Positions 18,342-25,818 of a stretch of DNA of 64,000 bases are shown piece by piece. The notes under the pieces are model-generated. The model did not search any database. It was not told the DNA's origin and worked only from the letters and a program-made list of their open reading frames with translations. The stretch is taken from the NCBI GenBank assembly GCA_900547455.1, contig URGV01000005.1, positions 13,743-77,742 on the forward strand, read 5' to 3'. Within the stretch, counting starts at the first letter, position 1. Each line of letters starts with the position of its first letter. The stretch comes from an uncultured Oscillospiraceae bacterium (GTDB lineage: Bacteria; Bacillota; Clostridia; Oscillospirales; Ruminococcaceae). The position numbers were made by a program, and so were the translations under genes.

Positions 18342-19184
18342 ATGAACAGCAACTTGAAAAAAGAGCTGGCAATCACCGCCTGCAAGGTCCGCATGGGGAT
18401 CATCGAGGGCACCCACAGCGCAAAATCCGGCCATCCGGGAGGCTCGCTCTCGGCGGCGGACGTGCTGACCTATCTCTATTTTTGTGAGATGAACGTCGAC
18501 CCGCAGCACCCGGACAAAGCGGACCGCGACCGTCTGGTCCTCTCCAAGGGCCACGTGGCGCCCGCGCTGTATGCCGTGCTGGCGCACAAGGGATATTTCC
18601 CGGTCGAGGAGCTGAAAACCCTGCGCAAGATCGGCTCCCGTCTGCAGGGCCATCCGGACATGAAGAAGGTTCCGGGCGTCGATATGTCCTCCGGCTCGCT
18701 GGGCCAGGGCATCTCCGCGGCCTGCGGCATGGCCAAGGCTGCCAAGCTGCAGAACGCTGACTGGCGCGTCTATGCGGTGCTGGGCGACGGCGAGATTCAG
18801 GAAGGCCAGGTGTGGGAGGCGGCAATGTTCGCTTCGCACTACCATCTGGACAACCTGTGCGTTCTGGTGGACAACAACGGCCTGCAGATCGACGGCAACG
18901 TCGCCGACGTCATGTCCCCATACCCGATTGATGAAAAGTTTAAGGCTTTCGGTTTCCATGTCATCAACATCGACGGCCACGATTTTGACCAGATCGAGGC
19001 CGCTTACCAGGAGGCCCGCACCGTCAAGGGCCAGCCGACTGCCATCATCGCCAAGACTGTCAAGGGCAAGGGCGTTTCCTTCATGGAAAATCAGGCTTCC
19101 TGGCACGGCACTGCACCGAACGACGAGCAGTATGAGGTCGCGATGAAAGAGCTTGGCGAGCAGCTCAAAGAGCTTGAGCGCTAA
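18342..19184 (+). CDS. tkt: Transketolase, N-terminal subunit
   Basis: 280 residues, the thiamine-diphosphate-binding half of a split transketolase. Signs are the H-S-A-K-S-G-H-P-G-G-S start, LSKGHVAPALYA, GSLGQGISAACGMA and the GDGEIQEGQVWEA ThDP/metal motif. It pairs with the product of the next gene, 28 nt downstream. The enzyme moves two-carbon units in the non-oxidative pentose phosphate pathway. Split transketolases are normal in clostridia and archaea. Confidence 0.96.
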   Translation: MNSNLKKELAITACKVRMGIIEGTHSAKSGHPGGSLSAADVLTYLYFCEMNVDPQHPDKADRDRLVLSKGHVAPALYAVLAHKGYFPVEELKTLRKIGSRLQGHPDMKKVPGVDMSSGSLGQGISAACGMAKAAKLQNADWRVYAVLGDGEIQEGQVWEAAMFASHYHLDNLCVLVDNNGLQIDGNVADVMSPYPIDEKFKAFGFHVINIDGHDFDQIEAAYQEARTVKGQPTAIIAKTVKGKGVSFMENQASWHGTAPNDEQYEVAMKELGEQLKELER

Positions 19185-19212
19185 TTTGGGGACGAAAGGA
19201 AAGGGATAAACG

Positions 19213-20160
19213 ATGGCAGAAGTGAAAAAAATAGCAACACGCGAGAGCTACGGCGCCACCCTGGCGGAGCTTTCGACGGAATATCCAAATCTGGTTGTGC
19301 TGGACGCAGACCTTGCGGGCGCAACCAAGACAGCTTCCTTTAAAAAGGTGTGCCCGGAACGCTTCATCGACTGCGGCATCGCCGAGGGCAACATGATGGG
19401 CGTAGCAGCGGGCCTTGCCGCGGCGGGCATGATCCCGTTTGCCAGCTCCTTTGCGATGTTCGCCGCCGGCCGCGCCTTTGAGCAGGTGCGCAACTCGATC
19501 GGTTACCCGCATCTGAACGTCAAGATCGGCGCGACCCATGCGGGCATCTCGGTCGGCGAGGACGGCGCCACCCATCAGTGCTGCGAGGATATCGCCCTGA
19601 TGCGCTCCATCCCGGGCATGGTTGTCATCAATCCTGCCGACGATGTTGAGGCAAGAGCGGCGGTCCGCGCGGCGGCGGCCTATGTTGGCCCGGTCTATCT
19701 GCGCTTTGGCAGAATGGCGGTTCCGGTCTTTAACGATCCCGAGACCTACCACTTCGAGCTGGGCAAGGGCATTGTCCTGCGCGACGGCAAGGACGTCACC
19801 GTTGTGGCCACCGGCCTGATGGTGGCCGAGGCGATCGAGGCCGGCAAGCTGCTGGAAGAAAAGGGCATCGATGCGCGGATCATCAATATCCACACCATCA
19901 AGCCGCTGGATGAGGAGCTGATCCGCAAGGCAGCAAAGGAGACCGGCAAGATTGTCACCGTTGAGGAGCATTCGGTCATCGGCGGTCTGGGCGACGCGGT
20001 CTGCGGCGCAGTCTGCACCGGGGACACTCCTTGCAAGGTAGTCAAGATGGGTGTTCAGGACACCTTCGGCCACTCCGGCCCGGGCGGCGACCTCATCACC
20101 GAGTTTGGCCTGCGCGCGGCAAACATTGTCGACGAGGTCTGCAAGCTCTGCCTGTGTTAA
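19213..20160 (+). CDS. tkt: Transketolase, C-terminal subunit
   Basis: 315 residues, the pyrimidine-binding and C-terminal half of transketolase. Visible features are the conserved glutamate in CGIAEGNMMG, the ASSFAMFAAGRAFEQ segment, HAGISVGEDGATHQ and the C-terminal NIHTIKPLDEE and VEEHSVIGGLG. It forms the active enzyme with the upstream subunit. It is followed closely by a small NTF2-like gene. Confidence 0.96.
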   Translation: MAEVKKIATRESYGATLAELSTEYPNLVVLDADLAGATKTASFKKVCPERFIDCGIAEGNMMGVAAGLAAAGMIPFASSFAMFAAGRAFEQVRNSIGYPHLNVKIGATHAGISVGEDGATHQCCEDIALMRSIPGMVVINPADDVEARAAVRAAAAYVGPVYLRFGRMAVPVFNDPETYHFELGKGIVLRDGKDVTVVATGLMVAEAIEAGKLLEEKGIDARIINIHTIKPLDEELIRKAAKETGKIVTVEEHSVIGGLGDAVCGAVCTGDTPCKVVKMGVQDTFGHSGPGGDLITEFGLRAANIVDEVCKLCLC

Positions 20161-20179
20161 ACAAAGAGGGAAATTCACC

Positions 20180-20599
20180 ATGCAAGAGCGGGAGAAAAAG
20201 ATACGTTCCTGGTTTGATATGTGGCTCATGCAGCGCGACACCGGCATCGAGAAACTATTCGCCTCCGATGCTATCTATACGGAAAGCTGGGGGCCGCAGT
20301 ACAAAGGCTACGCTGCCATCCGTCACTGGTTTGTCGAGTGGAACACGCGCGGCAAAGTCCTTGTCTGGGAGATCAAACAATTTTTCCATCAGGACAACCA
20401 GACCGTCGTGGAATGGTATTTCAAAAACGAGATGAACGACGGCAGGGTGGAGGAATTCGATGGCCTCTCCCTCGTTGTGTGGGCAGAGGATGGGCAGATT
20501 CAATCGCTCAAGGAATTTGGCTGCAACCTCCACAACTACGACCCGTATCAAAACGGTGACTCGCCCCAGTTTCGGGAGGAGCCAATCGGCTGGTTTTAA
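20180..20599 (+). CDS. NTF2/SnoaL-like small protein
   Basis: 139 residues with the cone-shaped NTF2-like fold suggested by WFDMWLMQRD, YTESWGPQYKGYAAIRHWFVEW, VVEWYFKNE and FDGLSLVVWAEDGQI. Such proteins are small-molecule binding or isomerase-like domains. The ATG at 20180 follows AAAGAGGG, 19 nt after the transketolase gene, so it ends that operon. No substrate can be inferred. Confidence 0.75.
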   Translation: MQEREKKIRSWFDMWLMQRDTGIEKLFASDAIYTESWGPQYKGYAAIRHWFVEWNTRGKVLVWEIKQFFHQDNQTVVEWYFKNEMNDGRVEEFDGLSLVVWAEDGQIQSLKEFGCNLHNYDPYQNGDSPQFREEPIGWF

Positions 20600-20635
20600 A
20601 AATGATCGTTAAATAGGTAAAGAGAAAACCGGTTC

Positions 20636-20677
20636 GGGAGACCAAAGCAAAAATTGCTTTGGTCTCCCTTACTTTTT
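20636..20677 (+). terminator. Terminator ending the core plus-strand block
   Basis: A perfect 15-bp stem, GGGAGACCAAAGCAA (20636-20650) with TTGCTTTGGTCTCCC (20654-20668), a 3-nt loop and TTACTTTTT. Confidence 0.9.
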
Positions 20678-20767
20678 GCAGAGAGATGCGCCATTTTTCT
20701 CTGGCGCAAAGGTCCTGTTTGTGCTATACTGAGGATACATCTTGGACAGAAAAAGGGAGGAAAGAGG

Positions 20768-21298
20768 ATGCGGTTTGAACGAATTCGCAGCGGAGAGGAC
20801 CCGCGCTATGGGGAAGCGATGGCGCTTTATCAGCGCAGTTTCCCGCTGTTTGAGCAGCGGTACCCTCAGGTGCAGCTCGCCGTCATGCCGCAGGAGGAGT
20901 ACCACTTCACCCTGTTGTATGAGGGGGAAGATTTTGCCGGGCTGCTGCTCTACTGGGAAGCGGACAGCTTCTGCTATGTCGAGCACCTGTGCATCACAGA
21001 ATCGATGCGGGGCAAAGGCTGCGGCAGTCGGGCGCTGGCGCTTCTGCGGGAGAAGGGGAAGAAGATGATCCTCGAGATCGACCCACCGGTCGACCCGGTT
21101 TCGCAGAGAAGACAGCAGTTTTATGAGCGGGCGGGCTATCAGGCAAATCCCTACCCGCACATCCATCCGCCCTACCGCACGGAGTATGCGGGTCACCCGC
21201 TGGTGGTGATGTCCTGCCCGGGCGGTTTGAGCGAGCAGGAATATGATTGCTTTTATCAGTATTTAAAACAGACCGTGATGCAGGAGCAGAACCGTTGA
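20768..21298 (+). CDS. GNAT-family N-acetyltransferase
   Basis: 176 residues. The acetyl-CoA-binding motif A is VEHLCITESMRGKGCGSRAL (R-x-x-G-x-G reads RGKGCG), followed by a beta-strand LEIDPP and the YERAGY turn typical of GNATs. The ATG at 20768 lies behind GGGAGGAAAGAGG. A TATACT -10 box with TG extension at 20722-20730 lies 38 nt upstream; its -35 is poor. Substrate unknown. Confidence 0.85.
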   Translation: MRFERIRSGEDPRYGEAMALYQRSFPLFEQRYPQVQLAVMPQEEYHFTLLYEGEDFAGLLLYWEADSFCYVEHLCITESMRGKGCGSRALALLREKGKKMILEIDPPVDPVSQRRQQFYERAGYQANPYPHIHPPYRTEYAGHPLVVMSCPGGLSEQEYDCFYQYLKQTVMQEQNR

Positions 21299-21318
21299 AA
21301 GAAAGGGGCGATTTGATC

Positions 21319-21810
21319 GTGGAGAATCAACAGCCAAACATCAAAACCCGGGAGGAGGCCTGCCGCTGGGCAGTGATGCGGGTGCGCGCGCTGATTGCGG
21401 ACGAGCGGGACTGGGTGGTCAACACCGCCAACGCCGCCGCGGCCATCTTTGAAAGTTGGAAGGAGGTCAGCTGGGCGGGCTTTTACCTGATGAAGCAGGG
21501 TGAGCTTGTGCTCGGACCCTTCCAGGGCAAACCGGCCTGCCGCTGCATCCAGGTTGGCAAGGGCGTCTGCGGGACAGCGGTGTCCGAGCGCAGAACCCAG
21601 ATTGTGCCGGACGTCCACCAGTTTCCGGGCCACATCGCCTGTGACGGTGGCTCCAATTCGGAGATTGTGGTTCCGATGATGCGGGACGGCGAGGTGATCG
21701 GGGTCATCGACCTGGACAGCTACAGCTTTGAACGGTTTGATGAGCGCGAAGGGCAGGCGCTGGAACAGATTGCCCAAATGTTGGCGCAGGACTGTGACTG
21801 GAATCTGTAA
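21319..21810 (+). CDS. msrC: Free methionine-(R)-sulfoxide reductase, GAF domain
   Basis: 163 residues, a single GAF domain of the fRMsr (YebR/MsrC) type. The cysteines of the fRMsr active site are visible in PACRCIQVGKGVCG and HIACDGGSNSEIVVP. These enzymes repair free Met-R-sulfoxide. I start at GTG 21319 behind AAAGGGG; the frame is open upstream into the previous gene. It lies 20 nt after the GNAT gene and likely shares its transcript. Confidence 0.9.
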   Translation: MENQQPNIKTREEACRWAVMRVRALIADERDWVVNTANAAAAIFESWKEVSWAGFYLMKQGELVLGPFQGKPACRCIQVGKGVCGTAVSERRTQIVPDVHQFPGHIACDGGSNSEIVVPMMRDGEVIGVIDLDSYSFERFDEREGQALEQIAQMLAQDCDWNL

Positions 21811-21848
21811 GCCAAGGAAGAACGACAAAGACAGAAAGGATGGGGCAG

Positions 21849-22355
21849 ATGGGAAAACTGGCGGAAATCAAGGATATGGAGGAAGCGGTTGAAAACGGAA
21901 GCCAGGAAGCAAAGGAATTTATCGCTTTCACCAAGCGCCAGGCCGAGCACAACGCACTGGTGGAGAAGCTATTGAAGATTGTGGCGGGCTGCGCCATTGG
22001 CGTCGTTGCGGTGGCAGCGGTGTCGGCGCTTATTCTGGTACCGCGGGTAAGCGCGCTTGTCTCGGATGCCAATGCAATCACCGCACAGGCCAAGGAGATG
22101 CTGCCGCAGGCCGCACAGGCGGTCTCAGACGCGCAGCAGGTAGCGCAGCAGCTCAAGGACGCCAACCCGCAGCAGCTGCTGGAGAACCTGAACGGCCTCT
22201 CTCAGCAGGGACAGCAGGCGCTGATCGAGAGCATGGAGGAGCTGAAGAAGGCGGTGGATGTGCTGGAGTCGATCGACATCGAGGCGCTCAACGAGGCAGT
22301 GGACAATCTGGGGCAGGCGGTCAGCCCTCTGGCAAGGCTGTTTGGAGGGAGATAA
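21849..22355 (+). CDS. Membrane-anchored coiled-coil protein, unknown
   Basis: 168 residues of no recognised family. A charged N-terminus (about 1-40) is followed by one transmembrane helix (about 42-66) and then a low-complexity Ala/Gln/Leu-rich stretch (about 70-165) strongly predicted as coiled coil (repeats such as QAAQAVSDAQQVAQQL). It resembles membrane-tethered spacer or scaffold proteins. The ATG at 21849 has better spacing from AGAAAGG than the ATG at 21840. It lies between msrC and another unknown gene, 3 nt upstream of the latter. Confidence 0.7.
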   Translation: MGKLAEIKDMEEAVENGSQEAKEFIAFTKRQAEHNALVEKLLKIVAGCAIGVVAVAAVSALILVPRVSALVSDANAITAQAKEMLPQAAQAVSDAQQVAQQLKDANPQQLLENLNGLSQQGQQALIESMEELKKAVDVLESIDIEALNEAVDNLGQAVSPLARLFGGR

Positions 22356-22358
22356 GGC

Positions 22359-22667
22359 ATGGACTATTCGGTCAAGGACTTTTACGTTCCCACCATCACC
22401 TACTTCACCAGCGGCAACAAGCTGACCGGCAGCCGCACCGGGATGAACTACAAGATGACCCCCATCGAGGACAAGGAGATTCTGGTGCAGGTCTGGTACG
22501 GCCCGATGAACCTGGAGCACAGCGAGCTGGTCTGCGAGCAGACCTTTGCCATGGAGAAGGAGAGCATGGGGCAGATCGAGAGCTGGCTGTATGGACAGTA
22601 CGACGTCTATCTCAAGACGCCACAGGCCAAAGACTACCGCAAAAAGGAAAAACAAAAGAACGCGTAA
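22359..22667 (+). CDS. Conserved hypothetical protein, 102 residues
   Basis: I do not recognise this protein. It is soluble, aromatic-rich in the first half (TITYFTSGNKLTGSR, MNYKMTP), with a lysine-rich end. There is no signal peptide, membrane helix or cysteine pair. It starts 3 nt after the preceding gene behind GGAGGGAG and ends 13 nt before the next GNAT gene, so it is part of an operon of small unknown genes. GC and codon use match the neighbours. Confidence 0.65.
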   Translation: MDYSVKDFYVPTITYFTSGNKLTGSRTGMNYKMTPIEDKEILVQVWYGPMNLEHSELVCEQTFAMEKESMGQIESWLYGQYDVYLKTPQAKDYRKKEKQKNA

Positions 22668-22680
22668 AGGGGAAAGCAGA

Positions 22681-23229
22681 ATGAAACAATCTTATGAGAC
22701 CGAGCGCTTGCTGTTGCTGCCGGCCGCACAGCCTCAGGCCCAGATGGTGGCGGACTATTACTGCCGGAATAAGGCTTTCTTTGAGCCGTTTGACCCGCAG
22801 CGGGAACCGAACTTTTTTACTGTGGATTATCAACGCAGGCTCCTTGTTCAGGACGAGGAAAACCGCGAGCGCGCCGTCGGCTTTCGTTTTTACATCGTGC
22901 CAAAGGAACAGCCGGGGCAGATCATCGGCATGGTGGCGCTCAACAACGTGGTGTGGGGCAGCTTCTGCTCCTGCTTTTTGGGGTATAAGCTGGACAAGGA
23001 CTGGCTGCGCCAGGGCCTGATGAGTGAGGCGGTGAACGAGTGTGTCCGCATCGCCTTTGAGGAGCTGGGTCTGCACCGCATCGAGGCCAACATCATGCCG
23101 CGCAACATCGCTTCCCTCGGCGTTGTCCGCAGGTGCGGCTTTGTGGAGGAGGGCCTGGCCCGCAAGTATCTTAAAATCAACGGTGTCTGGGAGGACCACC
23201 TCCACATGGTGAAACTAAACGAGGACTAA
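22681..23229 (+). CDS. RimJ/RimL-type GNAT acetyltransferase
   Basis: 182 residues. The ETERLLLLP start, the CoA-binding region LDKDWLRQGLMSEAV, the R-I-E-A-N-I strand and the NIASLGVVRRCGFVEEGLARKY end are the hallmarks of the ribosomal-protein-alanine acetyltransferase group. Many members acetylate other substrates. The ATG follows AAAGGGGAAAG, 13 nt after the previous gene. Confidence 0.9.
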   Translation: MKQSYETERLLLLPAAQPQAQMVADYYCRNKAFFEPFDPQREPNFFTVDYQRRLLVQDEENRERAVGFRFYIVPKEQPGQIIGMVALNNVVWGSFCSCFLGYKLDKDWLRQGLMSEAVNECVRIAFEELGLHRIEANIMPRNIASLGVVRRCGFVEEGLARKYLKINGVWEDHLHMVKLNED

Positions 23230-23253
23230 AAAGGCAAGAGAAAAACAGATGAA

Positions 23254-23294
23254 CTTTCCTCCGTGCAGGATGATGGGCGCGGAGGAATTTTTAT
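23254..23294 (+). terminator. Terminator after the GNAT gene
   Basis: An 11-bp stem, TTCCTCCGTGC (23256-23266) with GCGCGGAGGAA (23277-23287), a 10-nt loop and TTTTTATT. Confidence 0.8.
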
Positions 23295-23650
23295 TGAGCA
23301 AAAACAGGTTAAATTTTGTCGGAAAGAATGAAAAAGGTCGCAGCGCAAGAAATTCTATAGATATAAAACAAAAATATTTTTATACAGAAAGTACAAATAA
23401 TGAAATGGTAAAATATGCACAATAGATGTATTTTTTTGCGGGTTTCAAGGATTATTGTGAACAGTCTGGAAATAATTACCAAATATAGTATAAAAATATA
23501 TGCCTTAATCACGAAAAATATATAGTATATTGACAATAAACTTTCCTTTTACTATAGTATGAATCAGCAAGCAACGATTATAGTAGAAGTTTGAGAAAAA
23601 ATTCACAGCTCAACAATCACAGCAATGTGATGACAAGGAGGAAGATGATA
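23295..23650. other. AT-rich intergenic region upstream of the peptide-binding lipoprotein
   Basis: About 350 nt, far more AT-rich than the flanking genes. No gene is supported. It carries the strong promoter at 23530-23558 and an 85-nt leader with the AAGGAGG site. Confidence 0.6.
23530..23558 (+). promoter_or_regulatory. Promoter of the oligopeptide-binding lipoprotein gene
   Basis: Consensus TTGACA (23530-23535), a 17-nt spacer and TATAGT (23553-23558). The expected start near 23565 gives a leader of about 85 nt. The AT-rich upstream DNA could act as an UP element. Confidence 0.85.
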
Positions 23651-25672
23651 ATGAAAAAGACGATCTCCAAACTGCTGGCTCTTGCTTTGACTGCGGCGTT
23701 GGTTCTGACAGGCTGCGGCGGAGGCACAGGGGAAGAGGTAAACGGAGGAGAAAACACCGGATCAACAGAAAATGGCGGCGGGGAATCGACCGGAGACAGC
23801 GCGGCTGCCGAGGGTGACATCACCGATCTGGTTATCCCGAAGCTGCTGACCCGTGAGCTGGAAACCTTCAACTGGCTGTACAGCCAGCGTTCGGAGGACA
23901 GCGAAAACCTGACCCAGCTGGTGGACGGTTTGCTGGAGCCTACCACCGACGGTACATTGGCTCCTTCGATTGCTGAGGAGTGGGGAACAGAGGACCAGGG
24001 CAAGACCTGGACCTTTAAAATCCGTGAAGGTGTCAAATGGGTTGACATGAACGGAAACGAAAAGGGAGAAGTGGTAGCGGAGGATTTTGCTACCGGCCTG
24101 GAGTGGGTGCTCAATTTCTACAAGAATGATTCTTCCAATACTTCGATGCCGCTGGAGATGATCGAGGGCGCTGAAGAATATTATGAGTACACGAAAACCC
24201 TCTCCAAAGAGGAAGCCTATGCCCTGACTGCAGATGAAGGCTCCAAGTTCAGAGAAACGGTCGGCATCGAAACGCCGGACGAGTACACCGTCGTCTACAC
24301 CTGCCTGGCCGAGAAGCCGTACTTTGACACGCTGGCCACCTATCAGTCTTTGTACCCAATGTCCAAGGCAATGATCGAGGAACTGGGCGGCATCGACGCG
24401 ACCAAGGCCATGAATAACGAGACGATGTGGTACAACGGTCCCTACACCATGACCTCCTACATCCAGGGCAACGAGAAGATCTTTACCAAGAACCCGCTCT
24501 ATTGGGACACCGAGTGCACCCGCTTTAACACCGTCACCTTCAAGATGGTGGAATCCACCGATGTGGCCTTCCAGCTGTATCAGGCGGGGGATCTGGACTA
24601 TGTCGACCTGAGCGAGAGCAACCTGACCACCATCGCAAGGGACCCCAACAACGAATACTACGATTACCTGGTACCGGCAGTTCCGTCCAAGCACTCCTAT
24701 CAGTTCCACTTTAACTACAACAAGAACAACGAAGACGGCACCAAGGACACCAACTGGAACACCGCAATTGCAAATGAAGCGTTCCGCAAATCCTGGTACT
24801 ATGGCCTGAACCTGTCTGAGTATTGGAAGAGAACCAACGCGATCGACCCATTTGCCTGCGAAAACAACTTCTATACCATGCCTGGTCTGGTATACACCTC
24901 TGACGGCACTGAGTACACCGAACTGGTACGGGAAGCGATGGGGCTGAAAGAATCCGATGGTGTAACCCCGGCCCGCATCGACGCTGATTTGGCGCAGCAA
25001 TATAAAGAGCAGGCGATTGAGGAACTGACTGCCTTGGGCGTCACCTTCCCGGTAGAGGTGGATTACCACATTTCTGCTTCCAGCCAGACAGCTCTGGACA
25101 GCGCAAATGTACTGGCACAGGCATTTTCTGACGGTCTGGGCGACGACTATGTCAAGCTGAATATCTGCACTTATATTTCCAGCGTCAACACCGAAGTCAT
25201 CGCACCGCATCTGCACTCCTTTGTGCTCAACGGCTGGGGCGCCGACTACGGTGACCCGCAGAACTATCTGGCACAGGAATGCTACGGCATGGATAACGCC
25301 GACTATTCCGCAAACTATTCGTATATCAACGAGATTACCGAAACGGATGAGACAAACGAAGACCTGATCGCAGCCTATCAGGAATACACCGCCATGGTAG
25401 AAGCGGCTGACGCAATCACCGAAGATCTGGATGAGCGTTATCAGGCTTACGCCGAGGCGGAGGCTTACCTGCTGGAGCATGTACTGGTGCTCCCGTGCAA
25501 CTACAGCGTTGGCTGGTGCCTGAGCAAGGTTGACAATGACAGCAAAATGTATGCGATGTACGGCAGCCAGAACGAAAAGATGAAGAACTGGGAGACCAAA
25601 TCTGAGGGCTATACCAGTGAGGAAAAAGGGGTGGCGGACCAGATCGCAGCCTATACCGCAGAGAATGCGTAA
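23651..25672 (+). CDS. Oligopeptide ABC transporter substrate-binding lipoprotein
   Basis: 673 residues, family 5 solute-binding protein (OppA/DppA type), longer than the usual 540. The signal peptide (MKKTISKLLALALTAALV) ends in lipobox L-T-G-C. A Gly/Glu/Asn-rich tether follows (about 23-60), then the SBP domain (LVDGLLEPTTDGTLAPSIAEEW, VEDFATGL-type segment, NGPYTMTSY, ending LVLPCNYSVGW). It binds peptides outside the cell for import. ATG 23651 follows AAGGAGG. No permease or ATPase genes are adjacent and it has its own promoter and terminator, so it is an orphan binding protein. Confidence 0.93.
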   Translation: MKKTISKLLALALTAALVLTGCGGGTGEEVNGGENTGSTENGGGESTGDSAAAEGDITDLVIPKLLTRELETFNWLYSQRSEDSENLTQLVDGLLEPTTDGTLAPSIAEEWGTEDQGKTWTFKIREGVKWVDMNGNEKGEVVAEDFATGLEWVLNFYKNDSSNTSMPLEMIEGAEEYYEYTKTLSKEEAYALTADEGSKFRETVGIETPDEYTVVYTCLAEKPYFDTLATYQSLYPMSKAMIEELGGIDATKAMNNETMWYNGPYTMTSYIQGNEKIFTKNPLYWDTECTRFNTVTFKMVESTDVAFQLYQAGDLDYVDLSESNLTTIARDPNNEYYDYLVPAVPSKHSYQFHFNYNKNNEDGTKDTNWNTAIANEAFRKSWYYGLNLSEYWKRTNAIDPFACENNFYTMPGLVYTSDGTEYTELVREAMGLKESDGVTPARIDADLAQQYKEQAIEELTALGVTFPVEVDYHISASSQTALDSANVLAQAFSDGLGDDYVKLNICTYISSVNTEVIAPHLHSFVLNGWGADYGDPQNYLAQECYGMDNADYSANYSYINEITETDETNEDLIAAYQEYTAMVEAADAITEDLDERYQAYAEAEAYLLEHVLVLPCNYSVGWCLSKVDNDSKMYAMYGSQNEKMKNWETKSEGYTSEEKGVADQIAAYTAENA

Positions 25673-25694
25673 GCAGAAGTCCTGTTTTATAACC

Positions 25695-25734
25695 AAAAAG
25701 GAAAAGCTCCCGGCGAAGGGAGCTTTTCCTTTTT
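25695..25734 (+). terminator. Terminator of the peptide-binding lipoprotein gene
   Basis: A perfect 17-bp inverted repeat (AAAAAGGAAAAGCTCCC with its complement) around a 6-nt loop, ending in five T. Confidence 0.92.
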
Positions 25735-25818
25735 GAGAGAAAGGATTAAAAAGCGGGCATCCTCTAGACAATCAATAGAAGGGTGAGGAGAAAACTATTG
25801 ACCTTGCCCGCGGAGATA

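Noticed and set aside
23762-25771. A 669-codon frame antisense to the peptide-binding lipoprotein
   Set aside because: No domain or start signal is visible, while the plus strand has a promoter, ribosome site, lipobox and terminator.
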